64,000 nt of DNA from Salinimicrobium terrae DSM 17865 (GTDB taxonomy: Bacteria; Bacteroidota; Bacteroidia; Flavobacteriales; Flavobacteriaceae), in contig NZ_AUKI01000016.1 in NCBI RefSeq assembly GCF_000424665.1, positions 310,001 to 374,000 of the forward strand, in the 5' to 3' direction. Each line of letters starts with the position of its first letter. The stretch's first letter is position 1. The position numbers were made by a program, and so were the translations under genes. This document shows positions 33,133 through 42,548 of the stretch, piece by piece. The notes below the pieces were generated by a model. That model was not told where the DNA came from and searched no databases. It saw nothing but the letters and a program-made list of their open reading frames with translations.

Positions 33133-34386
33133 CTATTTCAGGGGATCCTTCAAAATTGGTCCATATCCTTCTTCGTCTTTTCTTTTTATGGAATTAAATT
33201 TAAAATAAGTCAATCCTTTCCACAGCCATTCTACAGGACCTTGCTTAAACCGGATTAACCACCACCGGCTGAACTTGAATTGTAGATAGAATACCCCAAC
33301 GCCCATAAGAACATTGAGGGCAGGGGAGGATCTGTCGAAAAGTCCTAAGCCAAAATGATAAAATAACAGCAGACCGAAAACGGTTTGCATTAAATAGATC
33401 GTCAGTGCCATTCTTCCCATTGCAGCCAAAGGCTCCAGAATTTCTTTAAAATACCTGTTCCTGAACAAAAGAGTAATTCCGGTTATAAAGAAAATAGTAA
33501 GGCAGGCATTATAGATGCTGAACAGGAAGCTGGCCGTCCATTGTAATTCGGGTATAACTTTTATTCCAGGAATGGTCACCAGGTCGAAAAGATACATGAG
33601 AAGTCCCAGGAAAAGCAGGAAAAGAACAGCTCTTTTTGCGTATTCGTTCCATCTTTTAAATTGAAGAATATGCTTTTCAATGGAGGTGAACAAGCCGGTA
33701 CGGCCGGCATACAATCCCAGGAGGAAATATCCAAAGGTCATCAACAGTCTGCCACTCTCCACTTGATACTGGATCTTCGCTGGCCATGATCTCCAGTTAT
33801 CCTTTAGAACTGTGAATAATTCTTCATGTTTGACCAGGCCATAATACCTTTCTGCCTCCCCTGCCATCGGGAACTCAACCTGAGCATTGGCCACTTCAGT
33901 TTGAAAAACTTCGTATAGATGAGTGGGCACATTGGTGATTAGAAGCAGGGCAAGAATAAGAATAAACCTGGGAGAAAGATTCCGGAAAAAGATTAATAGA
34001 ACTCCCAGCACAGCATAGATAGCCAAAATATCTCCCCTCCAAAAGAGGTGATGCACAAGGCCTATTAGAAAAAGCAGGAAAAGACGCCAGATATATATTC
34101 CCAAATTGGCCGATCCTGATTCTTTCTTCCTGAAATGCAGGTAAAAACTCAACCCGAACAAAAAAGAGAAAACGGAGAAAAATTTACCAAATACAACAGC
34201 TCCAAATATGCCCAAAGCTATTCCATCGGCTGTACTGTCATATTTGGTATAGACATCTGGTGGCAATGCTGCACCTGTGTACCAAATCACCATATGGGCG
34301 TAGAGGATACCCGCTAGTGCAAAGCCTCTTAATACATCTATAGTATCAATTCTTTTTTGTGGTCTTGTGCTTTTGGTTCCTCCCAT
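33133..34386 (-). CDS. DUF418 domain membrane protein
   Basis: The 417-residue polytopic protein starts with RIDTIDVLRGFALAGILYAHM, the N-terminal signature shared by DUF418 and acyltransferase-like membrane proteins. About ten hydrophobic segments follow, with the DUF418 C-terminal region FKQGPVEWLWKGLTYF near residue 385. It sits in the inner membrane; function unproven. CTCAAGATAG at about 34398-34407 on the plus strand reads TATCTTGAG on the gene strand, a weak -7 box. Confidence 0.85.
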   Translation of the reverse strand: MGGTKSTRPQKRIDTIDVLRGFALAGILYAHMVIWYTGAALPPDVYTKYDSTADGIALGIFGAVVFGKFFSVFSFLFGLSFYLHFRKKESGSANLGIYIWRLFLLFLIGLVHHLFWRGDILAIYAVLGVLLIFFRNLSPRFILILALLLITNVPTHLYEVFQTEVANAQVEFPMAGEAERYYGLVKHEELFTVLKDNWRSWPAKIQYQVESGRLLMTFGYFLLGLYAGRTGLFTSIEKHILQFKRWNEYAKRAVLFLLFLGLLMYLFDLVTIPGIKVIPELQWTASFLFSIYNACLTIFFITGITLLFRNRYFKEILEPLAAMGRMALTIYLMQTVFGLLLFYHFGLGLFDRSSPALNVLMGVGVFYLQFKFSRWWLIRFKQGPVEWLWKGLTYFKFNSIKRKDEEGYGPILKDPLK

Positions 34387-34483
34387 ATCCAGCAGCTCTC
34401 AAGATAGAAACTTTATATAATTCTGTCTGAACCTTTCACATAGTTTTAATGTGCCGGAATCAAAATTTAGATGTTATAAAAAA

Positions 34484-34512
34484 GATCATCAAAAATGACA
34501 TTTTGGAGAGGT
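34484..34512 (-). repeat. Dispersed palindromic repeat, copy 3
   Basis: CATCAAAAATGACATTTTGG followed by AGAGGT matches the repeat at 40124 with small changes. It lies 69 bases after the DUF808 stop codon on the minus strand. Confidence 0.5.
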
Positions 34513-34581
34513 TATACTCTAAAAGTTTTTTAAGTTTAAACCGGAGAATATTCCTTAACCTTTAAAAAATTATAAATTGGT

Positions 34582-35457
34582 TTAGGTGGTGAATTTTTTC
34601 CAAAGTCCGGTAATCAGCTTTATGAGCAACAAAACTACAAATCCTACTACAACTCCTGTAATGAATTCCATGAGTATGCCCGGAAGATTTTCAAACAGGT
34701 CGTGCAGGTAATGAATATTATGCACAAAAATCCCACCCGAAACCAGGAGCAGAGCTATGGTTCCAATGATCGAGAGACTTTTAATTACTTTAGGCAGCGC
34801 ACTTACAAGGAACCTCCCAATTTTATCGGAAAAACTATTTTCTCTTTCGTTAAGAGCGATAAGTTTTGCGCCGTATTCATCCATCCTTACAATGAGTGCA
34901 ACTATACCATAAACTCCTACAGTGGCTATTAAAGCAATAATTGTCACAACCAGGACTTGAGTGAGCAAAGGTTCATTTTCAACGCTTCCAAGGGCAATAA
35001 TTACTATTTCCACAGAAAGAATAAAATCTGTAAGGATTGCTGATTTAATTTTCTCTTTTTCCCTGCTTAAAACTTCTTCTTCAGAAAGTTTTTCAAGTTT
35101 TGGAGCTTCAGCCTTCTTGGCATGAGGGAACAGATATTCATAGACCTTTTCAGCACCCTCGTAGGCCAGATATAATCCTCCGATAATTAAAATAACAGTA
35201 ATAGCGGCAGGCACAAAGGCACTGAGTAGGAATGCCAGGGGCAGAATAACTACTTTGTTCAGAAATGAGCCTTTAGTGATTGCCCAGAGAACAGGTAGTT
35301 CCCTCGAAGACATAAATCCTGATGCCTTTTCTGCATTAACAGCAAGATCATCACCTAACAGACCTGCCGTTTTCTTTCCGGCGACTTTTGACATCATTGC
35401 AACATCGTCCATTAAAGTGGCGATATCATCGAGAAGGGCGAAAAATCCAGAGGCCAT
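34582..35457 (-). CDS. DUF808 (YedI-like) membrane protein
   Basis: A 291-residue inner membrane protein. The N-terminus FFALLDDIATLMDDVAMMSK and then KKTAGLLGDDLAVNAEKA are the DUF808 signature. Several hydrophobic segments follow, with a charged cytoplasmic loop around residues 110-150. Length and motifs match the family; function unknown. GCAAGATAAG near 35481-35490 on the plus strand reads TATCTTGC on the gene strand, one T short of the -7 consensus. Single gene. Confidence 0.88.
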   Translation of the reverse strand: MASGFFALLDDIATLMDDVAMMSKVAGKKTAGLLGDDLAVNAEKASGFMSSRELPVLWAITKGSFLNKVVILPLAFLLSAFVPAAITVILIIGGLYLAYEGAEKVYEYLFPHAKKAEAPKLEKLSEEEVLSREKEKIKSAILTDFILSVEIVIIALGSVENEPLLTQVLVVTIIALIATVGVYGIVALIVRMDEYGAKLIALNERENSFSDKIGRFLVSALPKVIKSLSIIGTIALLLVSGGIFVHNIHYLHDLFENLPGILMEFITGVVVGFVVLLLIKLITGLWKKFTT

Positions 35458-35676
35458 AGATTTATTTTAGTTCAGGGAGCAAGATAAGTGGTTTTATTAG
35501 AAAAAAGATGTATAAATTAAGTAGAGCAGGAGAGTGAAAAATTTCTCTGTGTCAACTGCTTTCAGCAGTGGAGAATCAACAAATGATTCTGGTCTCTATT
35601 ATTTTTTTACCTTCTTCTTTTTAAAATTGGCATCAGGCTATTAATAAATGTCAATAAAAAATTTCAAATCGCACCT

Positions 35677-36975
35677 ATGAAACCTTTTCACAGTTTTACA
35701 TTTCTTCTTATATGCTGTACATTTTGTGTATTTAGTCAGGAAAATGAACTTTATCTACAGGCTGGTTCTTTATATGATAGTGAAAGGAATACTATCTTGA
35801 AAAATCGGGTCATTCATGTAAAAGACAATAAAATCTTCCAAATTGGTAGTCCGGAAATTCTTCCGGAAAATGCTGTGATTATAGACTTAAGTGAGTTTAC
35901 TGTACTACCGGGTTTAATAGATGCTCATACTCATGTCTTTTTTTCCCAGGAACCGCAGGAGGATTTTGCCGAGAAAAGTGTAAGTACGCTTACCCTTGAA
36001 AGCACCGCGCTTAGAACCCTACGGGGAGCAAAAAGAGCCAGGTCTTATCTTGATGCGGGCATTACGAGTATAAAGGATTTGGGAAATTCAGGGCTATTTC
36101 TTGATGTGGCTTTACGCGATGCGATTAACGAAGGCACCGTTGAAGGTCCGCGTATTTTTGCATCGGGACCCATCATGGCTGCTGCCGGTGGCCAAATGTA
36201 TGGAGTTTCACATGATCACCAGGAGCTGGTAAATCTTGAATATCGAATTATTGAAAGTGTGGCAGATGCAAAGAATGCTGTTCGGGAACACATCAATCAA
36301 AATGTTGATATCATTAAAATTTGTGCTGATAATTTGCCGAATAATATTCGTTTAACGGTTGAAGAAATGAAGGCTATTGTTGAAACTGCCCATTCCTACG
36401 GAATTACTGTTACAGCACATTCCGTTACCAATCAATCGGCTTGGGAAGCGGCAATAGCAGGGGTGGATGGCATCGAACACGGTTTTATTCTCGCAGATTC
36501 AACTTTGAATTTAATGGCAAAAAAGAATATTTATCTCGTGCCTACAGAAAATAGCAGAAGTTATATGAATGCCTACTACACCCTTGCAGGAAGAAACCCC
36601 GCAGAACTTTCGTGGTTGGATAACTATTTTAATAAATCCGGTGAAAGACTGAACAGAGCAATAAAAAGCGGGGTGACTATAGTCGCCGGTTCAGATAATT
36701 ACACCTATATTCAAATTTCTGCCGGTGCTTCTTCCAAAGATATGTTACGGGCCTACTACGAAGCGGGAATGGAGCCTTTGGATATTTTACAGTCTGCTAC
36801 TTTTCTTTCTGCTAAACACTTCAAAAAAGAAAAAGAAATTGGGATTCTCCAGGAGGGTTCGTTTGCTGATATTATTGCCGTAAAAGGAGATATTGAAAAG
36901 GATTTTTATAATACTATGGAAAATGTGGTTTTTGTGATGAAAGACGGCAAGATTTATCTGGAAGATTTAGATTAA
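35677..36975 (+). CDS. Secreted amidohydrolase family protein
   Basis: The 432-residue protein has a signal peptide ending near VFSQEN (residue 21). A metal-dependent amidohydrolase follows: LPGLIDAHTHVFFSQ gives the HxH pair near residue 86. VTAHSVTNQSAWEAAIAGVDGIEHGF supplies further His ligands near residue 250-270, and VAGSDNYTYIQ carries the final Asp. It resembles imidazolonepropionase-like or Xaa-Pro-dipeptidase-like hydrolases exported to the periplasm. Substrate not predictable. Single gene with no strong promoter box seen. Confidence 0.85.
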   Translation: MKPFHSFTFLLICCTFCVFSQENELYLQAGSLYDSERNTILKNRVIHVKDNKIFQIGSPEILPENAVIIDLSEFTVLPGLIDAHTHVFFSQEPQEDFAEKSVSTLTLESTALRTLRGAKRARSYLDAGITSIKDLGNSGLFLDVALRDAINEGTVEGPRIFASGPIMAAAGGQMYGVSHDHQELVNLEYRIIESVADAKNAVREHINQNVDIIKICADNLPNNIRLTVEEMKAIVETAHSYGITVTAHSVTNQSAWEAAIAGVDGIEHGFILADSTLNLMAKKNIYLVPTENSRSYMNAYYTLAGRNPAELSWLDNYFNKSGERLNRAIKSGVTIVAGSDNYTYIQISAGASSKDMLRAYYEAGMEPLDILQSATFLSAKHFKKEKEIGILQEGSFADIIAVKGDIEKDFYNTMENVVFVMKDGKIYLEDLD

Positions 36976-37290
36976 ATATTGCGGGTACTTGTTGGTTTGT
37001 CTTTGACCTATAATTAGTAATAATCATTCCTTTTTTAAGAAGAAACAGAATAATCAAGACAAATAAATACACTATACTCTGGATCCTGAATCAATTTTAT
37101 TTTGTGATTTTAAGAAAAATTATAGTTCTTAGACATTCAGGCGCAGGTGCAGGGGATTTTCATAAAAAATTCAGGCAGGAGAAAAATCGGACATTAAAAG
37201 TTAAGCAGAAGCCGTAGTAAACTTGCTAATAATTCTCTGTTCTTTCTACTTGTGTTTCTATGGATCATAAATTATGAATAAGAAATTGAG
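36976..37290. other. Intergenic region, nothing recognised
   Basis: This is an AT-rich spacer between the amidohydrolase and OFA transporter genes. I see no gene, strong hairpin or repeat in it. Confidence 0.5.
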
Positions 37291-38586
37291 ATGGTAAAAG
37301 AAGGAATGCCTGTAAAGGCCAAAAAGAACAGATGGCTTATAGCGCTTTCTGCAATTTGTATACATCTTTCAATAGGTGCTGCATATGCGTATAGTGTTTA
37401 CACAATTCCATTGGTGGAAACCCTGGGCTGGACCGTTGCTTCAGTTACCATAGCTTTTACTGTAATGATGACTCTGGGTGGAGCTTCAGCAGCTGTTTTT
37501 GGAAAGTTTGTAGAAAGAAGTGGTCCTAGAAAATCGGCCATAGTTGCTGCAGTATTATTTGGAATTGGGCAGGCAGGATCGGGTTTTGCCGTATCGATTG
37601 ATTCTCTTGAGCTTTTTATTCTTTCGTATGGATTTCTTAGTGGAGTTGGACTCGGCATAGGATATATTGCTCCGGTGTCGACCCTGGTAAAATGGTTTCC
37701 AGATAGACGGGGACTGGCAACAGGGATGGCAGTATTAGGCTTTGGAACAGGTGCCCTTATCACGGCCCCCGTCGCGGCTGCTCTTATGGAAAACGTGGGT
37801 ATCTCTACAACCTTTTATATTTTAGGGACAAGTTATTTTATTTTGATGCTGCTTGGAGCCCTATATATCGCTCCGCCTCCACGCAACTGGATGCCGCAGG
37901 GTATGAAAGAAAAAAGCATCAGGGGCGTACGAAAACTCAATGATCTTTCTTCTCTTACTGCAAAGAAAGCAGTGAAAACAAGGCATTTTTGGATGCTATG
38001 GACTATTATGCTCATTAATACCAGTGCAGGTATTATGATGATCTCTGTGGCTTCACCGATGGCCCAAACCATTGGCGGACTCTCTGCCGCAGCTGCAGCG
38101 GTCATGGTAGGTCTTATGGGGATCTTTAACGGTGCAGGACGTATAGGTTGGGCAGCAGCATCTGATTATCTTACACGGCCTGTGGTGTTTATTATATTTT
38201 TTGTAATTCAACTCGTCGCTTTTCTTACCCTGCCTAACACATCCAGTGCTTTGGTCTTTCAGGCGCTTATATTTTTGGTGGTGAGCTGTTATGGAGGTGG
38301 GTTCTCCAATTTACCGGCATTTATCGCCGATCTCTTCGGAACCAAAGAGCTCGCTGCTATTCATGGTTATCTTTTAACCACCTGGTCTCTGGGCGGACTA
38401 ATCGGTCCCACTTTGGTTTCCCAAATTTATGCCGGGACAGGCAGCTACATACCCGTTTTTCATGTCTTCATCGCATTAATTGCAGTGGCTTTGGTCATAG
38501 CCGTCCTTTTGAAGTGGGATGTAAGACGCATTAGAAAACGACAAAAAGAACCTGTAGCCACAGTCTACGATGAAACTCAGGGTTAA
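37291..38586 (+). CDS. OFA-family MFS transporter
   Basis: A 431-residue major facilitator with twelve hydrophobic segments. The N-terminal segment IHLSIGAAYAYSVYTIPL, the loop KFVERSGPRKSAIVAA, and GYIAPVSTLVKWFPDRRGLATGMAV are hallmarks of the oxalate:formate antiporter (OFA) family. The C-terminal half has FGTKELAAIHGYLLTTWSLGG. Substrate is probably a small carboxylate but cannot be fixed from sequence. ATG at 37291 or the Met at codon 5 could start it. Confidence 0.88.
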   Translation: MVKEGMPVKAKKNRWLIALSAICIHLSIGAAYAYSVYTIPLVETLGWTVASVTIAFTVMMTLGGASAAVFGKFVERSGPRKSAIVAAVLFGIGQAGSGFAVSIDSLELFILSYGFLSGVGLGIGYIAPVSTLVKWFPDRRGLATGMAVLGFGTGALITAPVAAALMENVGISTTFYILGTSYFILMLLGALYIAPPPRNWMPQGMKEKSIRGVRKLNDLSSLTAKKAVKTRHFWMLWTIMLINTSAGIMMISVASPMAQTIGGLSAAAAAVMVGLMGIFNGAGRIGWAAASDYLTRPVVFIIFFVIQLVAFLTLPNTSSALVFQALIFLVVSCYGGGFSNLPAFIADLFGTKELAAIHGYLLTTWSLGGLIGPTLVSQIYAGTGSYIPVFHVFIALIAVALVIAVLLKWDVRRIRKRQKEPVATVYDETQG

Positions 38587-38642
38587 TAAATGTTCAGTGT
38601 TTCTTGCTGTGTAAACAGTTTTTCGTGCAGGTAATTCCTAAA

Positions 38643-38786
38643 TTATGAAATCAAAACACTCTTTTTAGGCAGGACGATCATCCCAATCTTATAACCACTT
38701 GTCACGTCATAACTTTCTCCTACAATAACATCTTTATTTTCATATTTCCTCGTTTCTTGTATAATCCATGTGGATGTTTCAAAAAA
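38643..38786 (-). pseudogene. Possible gene remnant
   Basis: On the minus strand a stop-to-stop frame of about 47 codons ends TAA at 38643-38645. It includes TSTWIIQETRKYENKDVIVG followed by ESYDVTSGYKIGMIVLPKKS. The composition looks like a protein C-terminus with beta strands, but there is no plausible start before an upstream stop. It may be the tail of a decayed gene. No family is recognised. Confidence 0.3.
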
Positions 38787-38973
38787 TTACAGATGTAGGG
38801 AGGGCTGTAATTTAACAAGAGACCCTTCTGCCATAATTAAACTTGAGAGAAAATCACCTGTTAAATCTTTAATCAAATAAGAAAAGGATCTGAAGTCTGA
38901 TTGGCAACCTAAAAAACTTCTGCTGAAAGTGTAATAAATTAGAATTTGAGCCACTAAACAAGAAAAGTATAGT

Positions 38974-39462
38974 TTGAGCAGCGATTTTTATAACTCATCA
39001 ATTTTACCATTTGCCCCCATTATCATCAAGATTTGCCGTGCATATACAGATTCACAGGAAGATTATGAAGACTACTACCAGGAAGTCTGTCTGCAAATAT
39101 GGAAAAGCAGAGATAACTTTAAGGGAAACTGCAAATGGTCTACCTGGATCTACAGAATATCTCTAAATGTTTGTCTGACTCTACTGAAAAAGAAAAATAA
39201 AAGCCAGATGCTTCCTGCTGAAGATAAAATAGTCGGGGAACCACAGGAATCACAATATTTTTCAGACAATGACCTATTTCAACTTTATGAAGCAATTAAA
39301 AAATTGTCTGAAGTAGACCGGGCAGTGATCCTCTTATATCTCGAAGAAAAATCATACCAGGAAATTTCTGATATCATAGGAACCAGCTCGAACAATATTG
39401 GAGTTAGAATAACAAGGATTACAAAACGACTAAAAAAATTATTAGATGGAAAATTCGATTGA
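38974..39462 (+). CDS. ECF-type RNA polymerase sigma factor
   Basis: The 162-residue protein has sigma region 2 (EDYEDYYQEVCLQIWKSRDN, then KWSTWIYRISLNVCLTLLKK) and region 4 (LSEVDRAVILLYLEEKSYQE, then ISDIIGTSSNNIGVRITRI). Those are the promoter-melting and -35-recognition parts of a group 4 sigma factor. The start is TTG at 38974. It overlaps the next gene, a membrane protein, by 17 bases, the arrangement expected for a sigma factor with a membrane-bound regulator. The 387 bases upstream hold only a possible gene remnant. Confidence 0.85.
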   Translation: MSSDFYNSSILPFAPIIIKICRAYTDSQEDYEDYYQEVCLQIWKSRDNFKGNCKWSTWIYRISLNVCLTLLKKKNKSQMLPAEDKIVGEPQESQYFSDNDLFQLYEAIKKLSEVDRAVILLYLEEKSYQEISDIIGTSSNNIGVRITRITKRLKKLLDGKFD

Positions 39463-40051
39463 AACAATATGGACCAAAGGATTTTTGAAAGAAGAGGTTC
39501 TGGCTGCACCCAGGATAAACAATTTATATCAAAAGAAGTCCAAGCTTCTTATTGAGGAGCTCAAAAAAACCTACAGAACCGATAACAGAGGTATAATACC
39601 ATTGGCAATCCTGGCAGTAATTGGATTTAGTGTTGCTGGTCATGTGATCGTGGGCTTATACGTTATGGCACTAATGATGGGTATGTTTTTTCTAAACAAG
39701 AACAAACTGGTTTCTCTCGAAGAAATTAGTATTGAATCTACAACCTATGATTATTTGCTGAAGTACCGGGAAATGCTCTTTCACCTGAAAACTTTCTACA
39801 CCCGTCTGTTAGGATTTGGCCTTCCCGTTGCCGGATTATTTGGATATTTTCTGTTCTTCCGGAATAGTGCTATCCTTAAAGATCTTCTTCAGTTAGAGGA
39901 AATATACATTATAGGAATTCTCCTGGGAATTTCACTGGTTCTTTCGGCACTGGGGATCCTGGCTTACCGGATCAGCCTTCAGCTTATGTATGGCAAATTC
40001 CTCCTAAAACTTGAGGATATGATAGCAGATATGAACGAACTCCGGAAGTAG
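39446..40051 (+). CDS. Membrane protein cotranscribed with sigma factor
   Basis: A 201-residue protein with no recognised family. A cytoplasmic N-terminus of about 50 residues is followed by two close hydrophobic segments (IIPLAILAVIGFSVAG, IVGLYVMALMMGMFFL). A charged stretch and two further hydrophobic segments (GFGLPVAGLFGYFLF, IIGILLGISLVLSAL) follow, then a helical tail. Its ATG overlaps the sigma factor gene by 17 bases, so it may sequester or regulate the sigma factor, although no anti-sigma zinc-finger motif is visible. Confidence 0.72.
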   Translation: MENSIETIWTKGFLKEEVLAAPRINNLYQKKSKLLIEELKKTYRTDNRGIIPLAILAVIGFSVAGHVIVGLYVMALMMGMFFLNKNKLVSLEEISIESTTYDYLLKYREMLFHLKTFYTRLLGFGLPVAGLFGYFLFFRNSAILKDLLQLEEIYIIGILLGISLVLSALGILAYRISLQLMYGKFLLKLEDMIADMNELRK

Positions 40052-40123
40052 AATTAAACTGTAGAGCAGTAATTTTCATTTCCCTTAGCACATTGGATGA
40101 CCCGGTTCAAAGAATTACTAAGA

Positions 40124-40150
40124 GGTGTCAAAAATGCCATTTTAGAGGGG
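40124..40150 (-). repeat. Dispersed palindromic repeat, copy 4
   Basis: GGTGTCAAAAATGCCATTTT followed by AGAGGGG. It starts 18 bases after the PqiA-like stop codon on the minus strand and also lies between two convergent genes. Confidence 0.65.
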
Positions 40151-40168
40151 TAACCAGGAAATGCTCCC

Positions 40169-41461
40169 CTATGTTTTTTCTTTTTTACGGGTAATCCTTT
40201 TCAGAATAGTGGAGAGGATCAAACTGAATAAAACAAACCCAATAAAAATGATGAATCCGGGCTGCAATGAAGTTTTATTGGTAGAAATACTTACCAGGGA
40301 TTCAGTTTCCATATTAAGATCGGACAGCTGGTTGTCCAGTATGCCCTGGAATCCTATATAGGCCATAAAGACTGCAATTACGTAAACATCTGCCATGCTC
40401 CACTTACCCGATTTAAATGCAAAGAACCTCAGAATCTCATTTTTCCTTAGCTTTTCACTTCCGGCGAGATAGATTTGAGTAGAAACTAATTTGGCAACAG
40501 GAAAAACTATACTGAAGACTAGAATAAGAAGCCCCACGAAAAATGAATCCACTTTTCCCGTTTCAAAAAGGATATCGATTACCTGCAGGATGCTTTTACT
40601 CTGAAAAAAGATCACCTGGTCATTAAAAGTTATTTCTTCCCCGATCAGTAAAAAATTTACTTGTTGGAAACGTGCATCTATTTCTATCATAGGGGCAGTG
40701 AGCCCGGCAAAAAGCACAATTAATGATACCAGGACAGAAATGATAAATAAAGGAGTGTGTAAAGGTCTTTGATTCCGAAGTAACCACCAAATAAGCAGAA
40801 AAACCACAATGATTCCGAGAAGGATGTAGGTGTGGTAATAGGTTTGCGCCTCCAGTTTCCTGAGATCATCTGAAGTTTTTCGGTTGAAACTTTTTTGGTC
40901 TTCTACATCATATTTTTCCAGAAGTTCATTTATACGCAAAACGGCAACTTCAGAATTTGCGTGGGTCATATCACTATACTCCTGAAGTTTGCTTTTTATG
41001 ACGAACTTAAGTGCTTCTTTATTTTCAGGCTTCTGAATTTCATCTACTATTGTCTGGGCGAACATAGGTACAAGAGCCCTAATCTTTTCTTCGGGAACCA
41101 GGGCCCTAACCGCAAACTTCCTGAGTTTCCCCTTCAGGCTCTTTTGTTTGAGGTTCATCAAACTATCACCTTTGTCGATCCCGGTGGTTAAAATATTCTC
41201 TACCTGAAGTACTAAAGTGTCTTCCTGTTCGGGGGTAAATTCAAATTCGTCAATACGGTTCAGGACCATATTGGTCAAATGATCCCGCCATATATTCACC
41301 GATAAAATTCCGTGGGTAATGCTGTTTAATTCGCTGTAATCCTTTTTTATTTCGGCTGCTTCCGAAGAAAATTTGTATACGAGATAGCTGCTCCACGCAG
41401 CAATTGCGAGCAGGGCACCGGTGACAATCACAAGGAGAATGCGTTGTAGAGATTTAGACAT
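40169..41461 (-). CDS. Paraquat-inducible protein A domain membrane protein
   Basis: The 430-residue protein has one N-terminal membrane helix and a helical domain of about 180 residues, probably periplasmic. A PqiA-like membrane domain with four or more helices follows. Its key segments are PLFIISVLVSLIVLFAGLTAP, then SMADVYVIAVFMAYIGFQG near residue 350, close to the PqiA signature WSMLDVFVVAIL. PqiA relatives belong to envelope lipid-transport systems with PqiB/MCE proteins; no MCE gene is next to it. Single gene on the minus strand. Confidence 0.82.
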   Translation of the reverse strand: MSKSLQRILLVIVTGALLAIAAWSSYLVYKFSSEAAEIKKDYSELNSITHGILSVNIWRDHLTNMVLNRIDEFEFTPEQEDTLVLQVENILTTGIDKGDSLMNLKQKSLKGKLRKFAVRALVPEEKIRALVPMFAQTIVDEIQKPENKEALKFVIKSKLQEYSDMTHANSEVAVLRINELLEKYDVEDQKSFNRKTSDDLRKLEAQTYYHTYILLGIIVVFLLIWWLLRNQRPLHTPLFIISVLVSLIVLFAGLTAPMIEIDARFQQVNFLLIGEEITFNDQVIFFQSKSILQVIDILFETGKVDSFFVGLLILVFSIVFPVAKLVSTQIYLAGSEKLRKNEILRFFAFKSGKWSMADVYVIAVFMAYIGFQGILDNQLSDLNMETESLVSISTNKTSLQPGFIIFIGFVLFSLILSTILKRITRKKEKT

Positions 41462-41735
41462 TAGGACATTGATAGATAGTATTTTATAAAATGTACTCCT
41501 ATTATCCGGAAAAAAATCATTTCCTAACGTTTGGCTGTATCAATTTGGGAACTTTTGGGAAAAGAGGTGGAAAATGCGTGAGTTTGTTTACTGGCTCTTG
41601 GATGAAGATGCTGAAACATGTTCAGCACGACGATGGTTTGTGAGCATGTAGCGGTTTTCTCTCCCGCTTCACCCTGAATTTATTTCAGGGTTTTATAGAT
41701 GAGGTTGTTGAAACAAGTTCAGAATGACGGAAACA
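41462..41735. other. Intergenic region with short inverted repeats
   Basis: There is no gene here. GCTGAAACATGTTCAGC (about 41609-41625) and CCCTGAATTTATTTCAGGG (about 41672-41690) are inverted repeats, followed by a GTTGAAACAAGTTCAGAATG variant of the first. They look like degenerate dispersed intergenic repeats. Confidence 0.4.
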
Positions 41736-41763
41736 GGTGTCAAAAATGGCATTTCAGAGAGGT
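41736..41763 (-). repeat. Dispersed palindromic repeat, copy 5
   Basis: GGTGTCAAAAATGGCATTTC followed by AGAGAGGT. It starts 18 bases after the lipoprotein stop codon on the minus strand, the same spacing as the copy after the PqiA-like gene. Confidence 0.65.
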
Positions 41764-41781
41764 ATTTTAAAGCACCTTAAG

Positions 41782-42387
41782 TTATTCTGTGATGCCGTAC
41801 CTTCTATACTTTTTGATCAGCTTTTTCACGCCTTGCATTGAGAGTGTTTCCGCATTATTAACGTAATCCCAGCTATTGTCGTCTTCGCTTTTTGTCACTT
41901 TTGCAATAGCGGCTACATTACTTTCGGAGAGAAGCTCCTGGGAATTGAGGTCATAAATCTTTATGGAAATACCGGCTTCATTTGTTTGTGTAGAGAAGCC
42001 TACTGACGGGGCATGAGCGAAAGAACCCATTTCATTTTTAATCATATTTGACTCCACAGTAATTAGGAAGTCCATCCCGGTTGCCTTTTGCAAATACTGA
42101 AGTTGTTCCGTTGAAGGATCCTGAGGCATGTATTTTGGAACTTCTTTCCGTTGGCTTAGGTCATCAATAGAGACAAGGGAGTCGCCAAGAACTTTTTTAA
42201 AACCTTTAAGGGCTACTTTTTTAATGCGCTCTTCATTATAGTTGGTGTAGGGCCGGTTAAGTATCCACTCTCCTTCTGAAAAGTCTATCATTCTTCCTTT
42301 TTCAAAGTGATAATGATATTTTGTGTTGCCACAGGAAGTGAAAAGCAGGAGAAAACCAGCAAGGATCAAAAAGGGAATTTTTTTCAT
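41782..42387 (-). CDS. Hypothetical lipoprotein
   Basis: A 201-residue protein with a clear lipoprotein signal (FLLLFTSCGNTKYHYHF, Cys near residue 19). The mature part has a conserved-looking helix ERIKKVALKGFKKVLGDSLV and a strand segment LLITVESNMIKNEMG-like, ending SISIKIYDLNSQELLSES-like, suggesting an alpha/beta periplasmic domain. It could be a DUF4136- or CsgG-related fold, but this is weak. Two tiny membrane-protein genes lie just upstream on the same strand. Confidence 0.7.
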   Translation of the reverse strand: MKKIPFLILAGFLLLFTSCGNTKYHYHFEKGRMIDFSEGEWILNRPYTNYNEERIKKVALKGFKKVLGDSLVSIDDLSQRKEVPKYMPQDPSTEQLQYLQKATGMDFLITVESNMIKNEMGSFAHAPSVGFSTQTNEAGISIKIYDLNSQELLSESNVAAIAKVTKSEDDNSWDYVNNAETLSMQGVKKLIKKYRRYGITE

Positions 42388-42393
42388 AGTTTT

Positions 42394-42513
42394 TTAGAAC
42401 GGATTGTTCCACCCATCCATTGCTATCTCCAGAATATAATTCAGCAGCACCAGGAATAATATTGCCTGGAAAAGGTAGGCGATGATATTTAAGGCCTTTC
42501 TGTATTCCTTCAA
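42394..42513 (-). CDS. Tiny membrane protein, 39 aa
   Basis: A minus-strand frame with TTG start at 42511-42513 and TAA at 42394-42396. It reads (M)KEYRKALNIIAYLFQAILF, then LVLLNYILEIAMDGWNNPF: a short basic start, one membrane helix and a polar end. An in-frame stop lies a few codons before the TTG. It sits 6 bases before the lipoprotein gene and 35 bases after another small membrane ORF. Plausible but supported only by helix pattern and context. Confidence 0.5.
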   Translation of the reverse strand: MKEYRKALNIIAYLFQAILFLVLLNYILEIAMDGWNNPF

Positions 42514-42548
42514 GATTATTTTATTGACTTTTAATTATTCCAGATAAG

